In this document: positions 14,942 through 22,693 of the stretch, one piece after another
Position numbering within the stretch: position 1 is the first letter of the stretch
Layout: the number at the start of each line of letters is the position of its first letter
Assembly: GCF_040676675.1 (NCBI RefSeq)
Contig: NZ_JBFAPK010000026.1
Location: forward strand, 1 to 64,000
Length of the DNA stretch: 64,000 nucleotides
DNA from: JBFAPK01 sp040676675
GTDB taxonomy: Bacteria > Actinomycetota > Actinomycetes > Mycobacteriales > Micromonosporaceae
Reading direction: 5' to 3'
Notes under the pieces: model-generated
The model's input: only the letters and a program-made list of their open reading frames with translations
What the model was told of the DNA's origin: nothing
Databases searched by the model: none
Translations under genes and position numbers: made by a program

Positions 14942-16039
14942 TCACGGCCGGTCCCCGGTCGGGTCGGTGATCCAGTCCGGGTCGTCGCCGGACATGCGCT
15001 CGTAGAAGGCCGACCCGGGTCCCAGCTCGGCCGGGCGCACCGGCCGGCCGGTGCGGGCGGAGGCGTAGACGGCCGCGACCAGTCGCATCGTACGGGCCGA
15101 CTCCCCGGCCGTGACCGGTGGCGCCGCGCCGGCACGCAGGGCGCGCACCACCGCGCTGAACTGCGCCCGGTGCCCGCTGTTGTGGCCGGTCTCGCCGGCC
15201 TTCCAGGCGTCCAGCACGGGCTGTTCGAAGCCGGGGGCGGGCGTGATCCGCCAGTCGTCGTCGCCGTAGCCGTACAGGTGGGTGAGTTCCACCGTGGCGC
15301 GTTCGAAGTCGAAGCGCAGGTAGCTCTCCTCGCGCGGGGAGAGGACGCTGTTGACCACGCTCGCCACGGCGCCGTTGGCGAAGCTGACGTGCGCCATCGA
15401 GAGGTCCTCGGTCCGCACCCGGCGCGCCTGCCGTCGTACCAGGGCGGAGACCTCGGTCCACTCGCCCAGGATCGCGGTCAGCAGGTCCATCTGGTGGATG
15501 CCGTGTCCCATGGTCGGCCCGCCGCCCTCGGTCTCCCACCGGCCGCGCCACGGTACGTCGAAGTAGGACTGTTCCCGGAACCAGGTGGTGTGGCAGACGG
15601 CGAGCAGCGGGCGGCCCAGCACCCCGCTGTGCAGCAGGGCCCGTAGCCGCCGGGCGCCGGAGCCGAACCGGTGCTGGAAGACCGTGGCCAGCCACGGTCC
15701 GGACTCGCCCTGGGCGGCGGCGAGTTCGTCCAGTTCGGCGAGGCTGAGCGTGGGCGGCTTCTCCACCAGCACCGAGACGCCGGCCGCGAGGGCGGTCCGG
15801 GCGGACGCGCGGTGGGCGCCCGGGGGAGTGCAGACGTGCACCAGGTCGGGCCGGGTCTGAGCGAGCATCCGGTCCAGGTCGGTGTAGTGGGCGGGGATGC
15901 CGAAGCGCCCGGCGAAGTCGCGTACCCGTTCCGCGTCGACGTCGACCGCGCCGACGAGCTCGACCGGTTCGTCCAGGGAGAGCAGTGCCTCGGCGTGGAC
16001 GCGGGCGATGTTGCCGGTACCGACGAGCCCTATCCGCAT
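14942..16039 (-). CDS. Gfo/Idh/MocA family oxidoreductase
   Basis: A 365-aa NAD(P)-dependent sugar or polyol dehydrogenase. N-terminal Rossmann fold MRIGLVGTGNIARVHAEAL, VEKPP near residue 94 (the Lys-Pro motif), and GGPTMGHGIHQMDLL in the C-terminal domain carrying the catalytic His. ATG 16039 is preferred; a GTG three bases upstream is an alternative. It ends 10 bases from the thiolase stop (convergent). A TTCCGGAAC motif upstream resembles one near the xylanase gene, hinting at carbohydrate control. Confidence 0.93.
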   Translation of the reverse strand: MRIGLVGTGNIARVHAEALLSLDEPVELVGAVDVDAERVRDFAGRFGIPAHYTDLDRMLAQTRPDLVHVCTPPGAHRASARTALAAGVSVLVEKPPTLSLAELDELAAAQGESGPWLATVFQHRFGSGARRLRALLHSGVLGRPLLAVCHTTWFREQSYFDVPWRGRWETEGGGPTMGHGIHQMDLLTAILGEWTEVSALVRRQARRVRTEDLSMAHVSFANGAVASVVNSVLSPREESYLRFDFERATVELTHLYGYGDDDWRITPAPGFEQPVLDAWKAGETGHNSGHRAQFSAVVRALRAGAAPPVTAGESARTMRLVAAVYASARTGRPVRPAELGPGSAFYERMSGDDPDWITDPTGDRP

Positions 16040-16235
16040 CACTGGCCACCGTTCTTCCGCGGCTGCTACCGGCGTGACGGGAGGCGCCCCGGCCCGCCGG
16101 AGCTGTCCGGGCGGGAAGTTCCGGAACCTTTCCGTTACGTGGTCGTAAACCTATGACCGGCATCGGCGTGCGTCAAGGTGGGCACCGGGCCGGTGCGGAG
16201 GACGATCACGCCCTCCGCACCGGGGGTCGGTACGG

Positions 16236-17669
16236 TCAGCTGGCGGTGCAGGTGGGCGTGATGCCGGTGGCGCTGCCGGTGCCCTGGAAGCCGAACTCCG
16301 TCGACTGTCCGGCGGTCAACCGGCCGTTGTAGGCGACGTTGCGGAACGACACGGCGCCGGTGGTACCGCTCGCCGAGGCGTTCCAGGTGTTGGTGACGGC
16401 CGCCCCGCCCGGCAGGGTGAGCGAGACCGTCCAGCCGTTGGTGCCGCTCGATCCGGCCGTCACCCGTACGGTGGCCACGAAGCCGCCGTTCCAGGAGTTG
16501 AGCGAGACCGAGGCCGAGCAGCCGGCGCCGCCCGGCGGCGTGGTCGGCGGGGTCGTCGGCGGCGTGGTGGGCGGCGTGGTCGGCGGGTTGCCCGGCGGGG
16601 TGGTGGTCGGCGGCGGCGTGCCACCGCCCGCGTTGAGCGCGTTCAGCGTGGAGGTGTACGCCGGCTTCTTGTTGCCGCTGCCGTCGAAGAGCAGCGGGGT
16701 GCCGCTGGCACGCCAGGAGTCGGTGTCGCGGATGCCCCAGACGGTGATGCCGGCGCAGCGGGAGACGGCCAGGCACGCCTGCACCACCCGCTGGTAGTTG
16801 TTGGCCTGCGCGGTGCCCGAGCCCTCGATGTCCAGCTCGGTGATCTGGACCTCGACGCCGAGGTTGGCGAAGCGCTGGAGGTTGGCCTGGTAGTCGCTCG
16901 GTACCGGGCTCTGCGCGTTGAAGTGGGACTGGAAGCCGACGCAGTCGATCGGTACGCCCCGGGACTTGAAGTCCTGCACCATGGCGTAGACCGCGTTGGA
17001 CTTCGCGTTCTGCCCGTCGGTGTTGTAGTCGTTGTAGCAGAGCTTCGCGCCCGGGTCGGCGGCGTCGGCGGCGCGGAACGCGGCCTCGATCCAGTCGTTG
17101 CCGGTGCGCTGGAGGTTCGAGTCGCGCCGGGCGCCGGTGTTGCCGTCGGCGAAGGCCTCGTTCACCACGTCCCAGGAATCGATCTTGCCGCGGTAGTAGG
17201 TGGCGACCCGGGTGATGTGGTTGAGCATCGCGTTGCGCAGCGCGGTGCCGGAGAGGCTCTGCGCCCAGCCCGGCTGCTGCTGGTGCCAGGCGAGCGCGTG
17301 CCCGCGGATCCGCATGCCGTTGCTCTGGGCGTGGTTGACGATGCGGTCGGCGTTGGAGAAGTTGAAGCTGTTCTGCGACGGCTCGGTCGCGTCCCACTTC
17401 ATCTCGTTCTCGGCGGTCACCGAGTTGAACTCGCGGTTCAGGATCCCGACGTACACCGAGTCGCTGAGCTTGTTCGCCGCGACCGCGGTGCCGAAGTAGC
17501 GGCCCTTCTCCGCGGCGGACGCGCCCAGCGTGGTGCCGGCGCTGGCGGTGCCGGGCAGGGTGAGGGCCGCGCCGGCGACGAGCGCGCCGGCCGCGGCGAG
17601 CACCATGGCCACGCGCGGTCCGGGCCCCATTCTCTTCTGTCGGTCCGGACGGACCGGATCCATGCTCAT
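16236..17669 (-). CDS. Secreted GH10 endo-1,4-beta-xylanase with CBM2
   Basis: A 477-aa secreted enzyme: signal peptide to about residue 44 (cut after TASA), GH10 catalytic domain (about 45-347) with acid/base Glu 171 in DVVNEA and nucleophile Glu 278 in ITELD, a Thr/Pro linker (350-381), and a C-terminal family 2 carbohydrate-binding module (384-477) with Cys at both ends. It hydrolyses xylan backbones outside the cell. ATG 17669 gives MSMDPVRP with a GAAAGG site upstream. Divergent from the PL8 lyase, with operator-like palindromes between them. Confidence 0.96.
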   Translation of the reverse strand: MSMDPVRPDRQKRMGPGPRVAMVLAAAGALVAGAALTLPGTASAGTTLGASAAEKGRYFGTAVAANKLSDSVYVGILNREFNSVTAENEMKWDATEPSQNSFNFSNADRIVNHAQSNGMRIRGHALAWHQQQPGWAQSLSGTALRNAMLNHITRVATYYRGKIDSWDVVNEAFADGNTGARRDSNLQRTGNDWIEAAFRAADAADPGAKLCYNDYNTDGQNAKSNAVYAMVQDFKSRGVPIDCVGFQSHFNAQSPVPSDYQANLQRFANLGVEVQITELDIEGSGTAQANNYQRVVQACLAVSRCAGITVWGIRDTDSWRASGTPLLFDGSGNKKPAYTSTLNALNAGGGTPPPTTTPPGNPPTTPPTTPPTTPPTTPPGGAGCSASVSLNSWNGGFVATVRVTAGSSGTNGWTVSLTLPGGAAVTNTWNASASGTTGAVSFRNVAYNGRLTAGQSTEFGFQGTGSATGITPTCTAS

Positions 17670-17830
17670 CTGGTGTGCCTTTCGGACAGGGTGGGGTTGG
17701 TGGATGGGTACGTCAATCGGTGCTGGTGCCCCTGCCGCTCCAGGGCCCCGATCCCGCGCAGACAGCCCGGATGCCTGCGGCGCGGTTGGTGCCACGAAAG
17801 GTCGTGCAATCGACGTACGGCGATGCTAGC

Positions 17831-17850
17831 GGAAACTTTCCGGAACGTTC
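17831..17850. promoter_or_regulatory. Operator-like palindromes upstream of xylanase
   Basis: GGAAACTTTCC is a perfect odd palindrome and is followed directly by GGAACGTTC. The spacing and GAAAC/TTTC content resemble sites of LacI-family regulators of xylan and cellulose genes in actinomycetes. A related TTCCGGAAC sequence lies upstream of the Gfo/Idh gene (about 16117-16135) and GGAACGTTCC at 25293-25302. Confidence 0.45.
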
Positions 17851-18137
17851 AACCGTCGTGGCGCCGCCGGCCCGCGTCCGGCCCTCCCGCCGGTCCGTCC
17901 GGCGCTCGGGCGCGCCGTCGAGGGGCGCGCGGACGTCCGCAGCTCCGCTCCCGATCGTCGCGGCCCGGCCGATCGAGGCCGCCCGGCAGTTCCGGCGCTC
18001 GTGTTTCGGAAGGTTACCGGTAGTTTTTCGGCGACCGTCCCGGACCGCTCGTCGGACGGGCCGGCGGTGGGGGGACGTCCCGCTCCGCCGGACGCACCCG
18101 CCGCGCGGGAGCGCGCGAGGGCCGGCCCGGGGAGTCG

Positions 18138-18182
18138 TTGACCTTGCGGCGGGCCGTTGGTTGAATGCGGCAAACGCTTTCC
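18138..18182 (+). promoter_or_regulatory. Promoter and LacI-type operator of PL8 lyase
   Basis: A -35 TTGACC (18138-18143), a 17-base spacer and TTGAAT (18161-18166) form a vegetative-type promoter. GGCAAACGCTTTCC (18169-18182) covers the expected start site and has the central CG and AAACGCTTT core of LacI-family operators. Repression released by a sugar is inferred. Confidence 0.6.
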
Positions 18183-18202
18183 ATCGATCTCCGGAGCGTC
18201 CC

Positions 18203-20797
18203 GTGCAGATTCCGCGCCGTACCGTGCTCTCGGTCGTCCCCACCGCGGCCCTGCTCGCGGCCGTCCCACCGCTGCGTGCCCGGGCCGCCGCCGCGCCCGC
18301 CGGGTCCGCCCCGCCCGGCGCGGCCGACCACCGCGCAGCCGCGCGCTCCGGCGCGGCCGGCGACCACGCGGTGCTGCTGGGCAACATGGTCGCGCTCTTC
18401 GCCGGTACCGCCGAGTCCAACGCCCGGCCGGAGGTCGCCGCGAAGCTCGCCGCCATCGGCGCGACCGCCCGCGCCCGGCTCGCGGCGCTGGACCAGGCCG
18501 GGACGGGCGAGCTGTTCCGGGGCGTACCGCTCGGCACCGCCGACGCCAACCTGACCACCTCGTTCCAGTACCTCTACGAGATCGCCCTCGCCACCCGGGT
18601 GCCCGGTCCCGCCGCCCCGGACCTCGGCGCCGACGTCGCGGCCGTGCGGCGGCGGGTCGTCGACGGGCTCGACTGGCTGTACGAGCGGTACTACGGCGAC
18701 CAGGCGAGGGGGTACTACGGCAACTGGTTCAACTGGGAGATCGGCATCTCCACCCAGGTGAGCCGGATCCTGGTGCTGCTGGCCGACCAGCTCGCCGCGG
18801 ACCGGCCGGAGCTGGTCACCCGCTACGTCGCCGCGATGGACGGCTACCTGCGCAATGGCCGCGACGGCGACGTCGACCTCGACTCGCGCTTCCACACCGG
18901 CGCCAACCTGGCCGACATCACCGGCAACCGGATCCTCCAGGGCGCCGTGACCGGCGACGACGCGCGGGTCAGCAAGGCCGTCGCCGACCAGCTCACCGTC
19001 TTCGCCACCATCGACCCGTACCAGCTGCGGCACGGCGTCACCGACGGCTACTACGCCGACGGCTCGTTCATCCAGCACGCCTCGGTCGCCTACACCGGCT
19101 CGTACGGCAAGGCACTGCTCACCCGGGTCGTGCAGACCATCAAGATCCTCGCCGGCACCCGGTACGTGACCACCGAGGACCTGGTCCGGGTGGTGCGGGG
19201 CTGGGTGGTCGACGGCTTCGCCCCGTTGATCTTCGAGGGCTGGCTGATGGAGATGGTCAAGGGCCGCGCCGTCTCCCGGACCGGCACCGGCTACGCCGAC
19301 GTGGCGTCCGTGGTCGAGGCCGTCGTCGACCTCTCCGGGCACGCCACCGGCGCCGACGCCGAGGCGCTGCGCGGCTACGTCGCGTTCCTGCGGCGCAACT
19401 CCCGCGCCGCGCTCGACCCGGCCGGCTTCGTCTCCCCGGTCAGCGTCGCCCGCTACGCCGACATCCTCGCCGACCCGGCGCTGCCGGCCCGCGACCTGGT
19501 ACCGGCCGAACGCCACGTCGCCTTCGCCGCGATGGACCGTACCGTGCACCGCCGCCCGGGCTATGCCTTCGCGCTCGCCCGCACCTCCCCACGGATCAGC
19601 AAGTACGAGTACATGAGCGGCGAGAACCTGCTCCCCTGGTTCCAGGGCGAGGGTGCCCACCACCTCTACCTCGCCGGCCAGGACCAGAGCCAGGCGTACG
19701 GCGTCGACTACTACGCGACCGTCCCGCCGTACCGGCTCGCCGGCGTCACCGCCCCGGTCGAGGAGCGCCGCAGCGTCCCCGAGCTCTACGGCACCGCCTG
19801 GTACGACCGGCCGGAGCTGGGCTTCACCTCCTCGTCCGAGTCGCAGAACACGTACGTCTACTTCCCGCGCGGCGCCGGCGGCCTCTCCGGCGGCGCCCGC
19901 CTCGGCGCGTACGGCAGCGCCGCGTTCGTGCAGGCCGACGACGTGGCGTACGCCGCGAAGCGGGCCGGGCAGCTGCCGGACGACTTCGTCGCCTACCGCA
20001 ACGCCACGGCCACCAAGTCGTGGTTTCTGCTCGACGACGAGATCGTGGTGCTCGCCGCCGGCGTGGGGGACCGGGCGGGACGGGCCGTGACCACCACGGT
20101 CGACAGCCGGATCGCCGCGCCCGACGACCGGGTGACCCTCGTCGGGCGGCGGCCCGGCGGCGCGGCCTGGTCCGGCACCGGCACGGCCCCGCTGTCCTGG
20201 CTGCGCTACGCCAACGCCACCCGGGGCGGTGCCGTCGGCTACGTCTTCCTCGACCGGCAACCGGTCACCGTCGCGCTCGACGCGGTGAGCCGCAGCCGGC
20301 GCGTGGTCCGTACCGCCAATCCGGACACGACCGTCGCCAAGCAGGTCTTCTCGGTGCTGTTCGAGCAGGCGGCCGGCTCGCCGCCGCGCGCCATGGCGTA
20401 CGCGATCGTGCCGAACGCCACCGAACGGCAGCTGGCGACGTACCCGGGACCGATCGGCGTGCTCGCCAACTCGACCCGGGTGCAGGCGATCCGGCACCAC
20501 GGGCTGGGGCTGGTCGCCGGCAACGTGTTCGCCCCGGGCCGGTACCAGGTCGAACGCTTCTCCCTCGACGGCCCGACCGCGCTGCTCGCCCGGCGGGCGG
20601 CCGACGGCACCACCTCGATCGCGATCGCCGACCCGACCACCGAACGGGACACGGTCTCGGTCCTGGTACGCGGCCGGCGGCTGCGCGCGCTCGCGGCCGA
20701 CGAGGGGGTACGCGTCGACCAGGTCCGGGACGGTACCCGGATCGACGTCACCACCCGGCACGCCTACGGCCGCAGCTTCACGGCCCGGCTGCGGTAG
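18203..20797 (+). CDS. Secreted polysaccharide lyase family 8
   Basis: An 864-aa exported lyase of the hyaluronate/chondroitin/xanthan lyase family. The N-terminus IPRRTVLSVVPTAALLAA is a twin-arginine-like signal. The alpha/alpha toroid carries NWFNWEIG (174-181), TGAN (Asn 235), DGSFIQH (His 292) and YTGSY (Tyr 301), matching the Asn-His-Tyr catalytic set; SKYEYMSGEN is the usual core before the beta-sandwich domains. Whether the substrate is hyaluronan, chondroitin or xanthan cannot be told. GTG 18203 with GGAG upstream is chosen because it starts the signal peptide; the frame is open further upstream to 17675 without signal-like sequence. Confidence 0.94.
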   Translation: MQIPRRTVLSVVPTAALLAAVPPLRARAAAAPAGSAPPGAADHRAAARSGAAGDHAVLLGNMVALFAGTAESNARPEVAAKLAAIGATARARLAALDQAGTGELFRGVPLGTADANLTTSFQYLYEIALATRVPGPAAPDLGADVAAVRRRVVDGLDWLYERYYGDQARGYYGNWFNWEIGISTQVSRILVLLADQLAADRPELVTRYVAAMDGYLRNGRDGDVDLDSRFHTGANLADITGNRILQGAVTGDDARVSKAVADQLTVFATIDPYQLRHGVTDGYYADGSFIQHASVAYTGSYGKALLTRVVQTIKILAGTRYVTTEDLVRVVRGWVVDGFAPLIFEGWLMEMVKGRAVSRTGTGYADVASVVEAVVDLSGHATGADAEALRGYVAFLRRNSRAALDPAGFVSPVSVARYADILADPALPARDLVPAERHVAFAAMDRTVHRRPGYAFALARTSPRISKYEYMSGENLLPWFQGEGAHHLYLAGQDQSQAYGVDYYATVPPYRLAGVTAPVEERRSVPELYGTAWYDRPELGFTSSSESQNTYVYFPRGAGGLSGGARLGAYGSAAFVQADDVAYAAKRAGQLPDDFVAYRNATATKSWFLLDDEIVVLAAGVGDRAGRAVTTTVDSRIAAPDDRVTLVGRRPGGAAWSGTGTAPLSWLRYANATRGGAVGYVFLDRQPVTVALDAVSRSRRVVRTANPDTTVAKQVFSVLFEQAAGSPPRAMAYAIVPNATERQLATYPGPIGVLANSTRVQAIRHHGLGLVAGNVFAPGRYQVERFSLDGPTALLARRAADGTTSIAIADPTTERDTVSVLVRGRRLRALAADEGVRVDQVRDGTRIDVTTRHAYGRSFTARLR

Positions 20798-20989
20798 ATC
20801 CACGCCGAACCCGTCGCCGCGGCCCGGGCCCGAGAACCGGCCGGCCGTGCGACGGAACGCCGCGACCGACCGGCGCGGGAAAATTCTCGCGGATTTCTTC
20901 TGCGAGGATGTCGAGAACGGACCGCGCGGCTTCTACCTCATCGTGAGAGCGTCGGAGCGGACCGGCGCCGGGCACGGAGGAGGCAGGAC

Positions 20990-21391
20990 ATGAAGTACAT
21001 GCTGCTGATGCAGTTCAGCGCCGCGACGGCGGACTTCCCGTCCATCGACACCTGGGCGCCGGACGAGATCAAGGCGCACATCGCGTTCATGCGCGAGCTG
21101 AACGGCAAGCTCAGCGCGGACGGCGAGCTGGTCGACGCCCAGGGGCTGGCCGGACCGGACCAGGCCAGGGTCGTACGGGCGGCCGGCGGCGGCGAGCCCC
21201 TGATCACGGAGGGGCCCTTCGCCGAGACGAAGGAGTTTCTCGCCGGCTACTGGATCGTGGACTGCGAGACGCCCGAGCGGGCGGTCGAACTCGCCGCCTA
21301 CATCTCCACCGCCCCCGGCCCCGGCGGTCGCCCGCTCAACATGCCGATCGAGGTACGCCCGGTCCTGTCGGCGCCGCCGGTGGAGGTGTGA
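20990..21391 (+). CDS. YCII-related (DGPF) protein, partner of ECF sigma
   Basis: A 133-aa DGPF/YCII protein (MKYMLLMQFSAA, TEGPFAETKEFLAGYWIVDC). Members encoded next to ECF42-type sigma factors are the diagnostic neighbour of that group. ATG 20990 has GGAGGAGG just upstream. It ends 4 bases before the probable start of the sigma gene and shares its transcript. Its biochemical role is not established. Confidence 0.92.
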   Translation: MKYMLLMQFSAATADFPSIDTWAPDEIKAHIAFMRELNGKLSADGELVDAQGLAGPDQARVVRAAGGGEPLITEGPFAETKEFLAGYWIVDCETPERAVELAAYISTAPGPGGRPLNMPIEVRPVLSAPPVEV

Positions 21392-21394
21392 TCG

Positions 21395-22669
21395 CTGACC
21401 GGTGGTGAGGCACGCCTCGATGACCTGCTGCGCGAGCTGGCGCCGCAGGTCATCGGCGTGCTCACCCGCCGGTTCGGCGACTTCACCCTCGCCGAGGACG
21501 CGGTGCAGGAGGCACTGCTGGCCGCGGCGACCCAGTGGCCCCGGGACGGTACGCCGGACAACCCGCGCGGCTGGCTGATCCAGGTCGCGTACCGCCGAAT
21601 GGTGGAACAGGTCCGCAACGAGCAGGCCCGGCGCAACCGGGAGGAGCTGGCGGCCCGCCGGGAGCCGGACGACCGGCAGTGGGCGGCCCCGGCCGACCTC
21701 GACCTCGCCGCGGAGCGCGACGACACCCTGATCCTGCTCTTCCTCTGCTGCCACCCCGCGCTCTCGCCCGCCTCGGCGGTGGCGCTGACACTGCGGGCGG
21801 TCGCCGGCCTGACGACCGCCGAGATCGCCCACGCCTTCCTCGTCCCCGAGACGACGATGGCGCAGCGGATCAGCCGGGCCAAGCAGCGCATCAAGGGCTC
21901 GGGGGTGCCGTTCCGGATGCCCGACGCGCAGGACCGGTCGCGCCGGCTGGAGGCCGTGCTGCGCGTGCTCTACCTGATCTTCAACGAGGGGCACACCAGC
22001 AGCGCCGGCCCGCGCCTGCACCGGGTCGAGCTGGCGGCCGAGGCGATCCGGCTGGCCCGGGCCCTGCACGCGGCGCTGCCTCGGGACAGCGAGGTCGCCG
22101 GACTGCTCGCGCTGCTGCTGCTCACCGAGGCGCGCAGCCCCGCCCGGACCGGCCCGTCCGGCGAGCTGATCTCCCTCGCCGAGCAGGACCGCGGTCGCTG
22201 GGACGCGGCGGCCATCGCCGAGGGCGTCGCGCTGGTCACCGCGGCGCTGCCCCGGGGCCCCGTCGGGCCGTACCAGCTCCAGGCCGCCATCGCGGCCGTG
22301 CACGACGAGGCGCCGACCGCCGAGCAGACCGACTGGCCGCAGATCCTCGCCCTGTACGGGGTGCTGGAGCGCGTCGCCCCCGGTCCGGTCGTCGCGCTGA
22401 ACCGGGCCGTCGCCACCGCCATGGTGCACGGCCCGGCCGCCGGACTGGAGGCGCTGGCCGCCCTGGACGGCGACCCGCGCATGGCCGGGCACCACCGCCT
22501 CCACTCCGCCCGCGCGCACCTGTACGAGATGCTGGGCGACCGGGACCGCGCGGTCGAGCACTACCGGGCCGCCGCCGGCCGGACCACCAGCCTTCCGGAG
22601 CAGCGTTACCTCCAGCTCCGGGCCGCCCGGCTCGCCACCGGGGTGGAGCCCGCCCGGCTCGGCCCCTGA
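21395..22669 (+). CDS. ECF42-type RNA polymerase sigma factor with C-terminal TPR
   Basis: About 424 aa: sigma region 2 (LLRELAPQVIGVLTRRFGDF, AEDAVQEALLAA), region 4 (TTAEIAHAFLVPETTMAQRI) and a long C-terminal TPR-like domain (about 190-410) typical of ECF42. No ATG, GTG or TTG lies ahead of region 2 in frame. GGAGG at 21382-21386 sits 8 bases before CTG 21395, which would give LTGGEARLDDLLRELAPQ, close to the usual VTGxEARLDDLLR start, so a CTG start is proposed. The first standard start, GTG 21458, would remove 21 residues of region 2. No anti-sigma gene is present; the extension is thought to control activity. Confidence 0.85.
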   Translation: MTGGEARLDDLLRELAPQVIGVLTRRFGDFTLAEDAVQEALLAAATQWPRDGTPDNPRGWLIQVAYRRMVEQVRNEQARRNREELAARREPDDRQWAAPADLDLAAERDDTLILLFLCCHPALSPASAVALTLRAVAGLTTAEIAHAFLVPETTMAQRISRAKQRIKGSGVPFRMPDAQDRSRRLEAVLRVLYLIFNEGHTSSAGPRLHRVELAAEAIRLARALHAALPRDSEVAGLLALLLLTEARSPARTGPSGELISLAEQDRGRWDAAAIAEGVALVTAALPRGPVGPYQLQAAIAAVHDEAPTAEQTDWPQILALYGVLERVAPGPVVALNRAVATAMVHGPAAGLEALAALDGDPRMAGHHRLHSARAHLYEMLGDRDRAVEHYRAAAGRTTSLPEQRYLQLRAARLATGVEPARLGP

Positions 22670-22678
22670 GCCGGGCGG
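22650..22678. terminator. Bidirectional terminator hairpin
   Basis: Perfect 11-base arms 22650-22660 and 22668-22678 (GCCCGGCTC / GAGCCGGGC core) around a 7-base loop, including the sigma-factor stop codon. It sits between convergent genes (the next ends at 22694). No U-tract, as is normal in high-GC actinomycetes. Confidence 0.7.
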
Positions 22679-22693
22679 TCGCGAAGACTCACG

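Larger units (their letters stand above)
17670..18202. other. Divergent regulatory region between xylanase and PL8 lyase
   Basis: 533 bases without a supported gene. It contains palindromes GGAAACTTTCC (17831-17841) and GAACGTTC (17843-17850) on the xylanase side and a promoter with a LacI-type operator on the lyase side (separate entries). A third AT-richer patch around 18005-18035 (CGGAAGGTTACCGG) may be another site. The rest is high-GC and featureless. Confidence 0.6.

Noticed and set aside
18157..20946. 929-aa frame within the PL8 lyase gene
   Set aside because: It is out of frame with the signal peptide and catalytic motifs; composition is Arg/Ala/Gly shadow.
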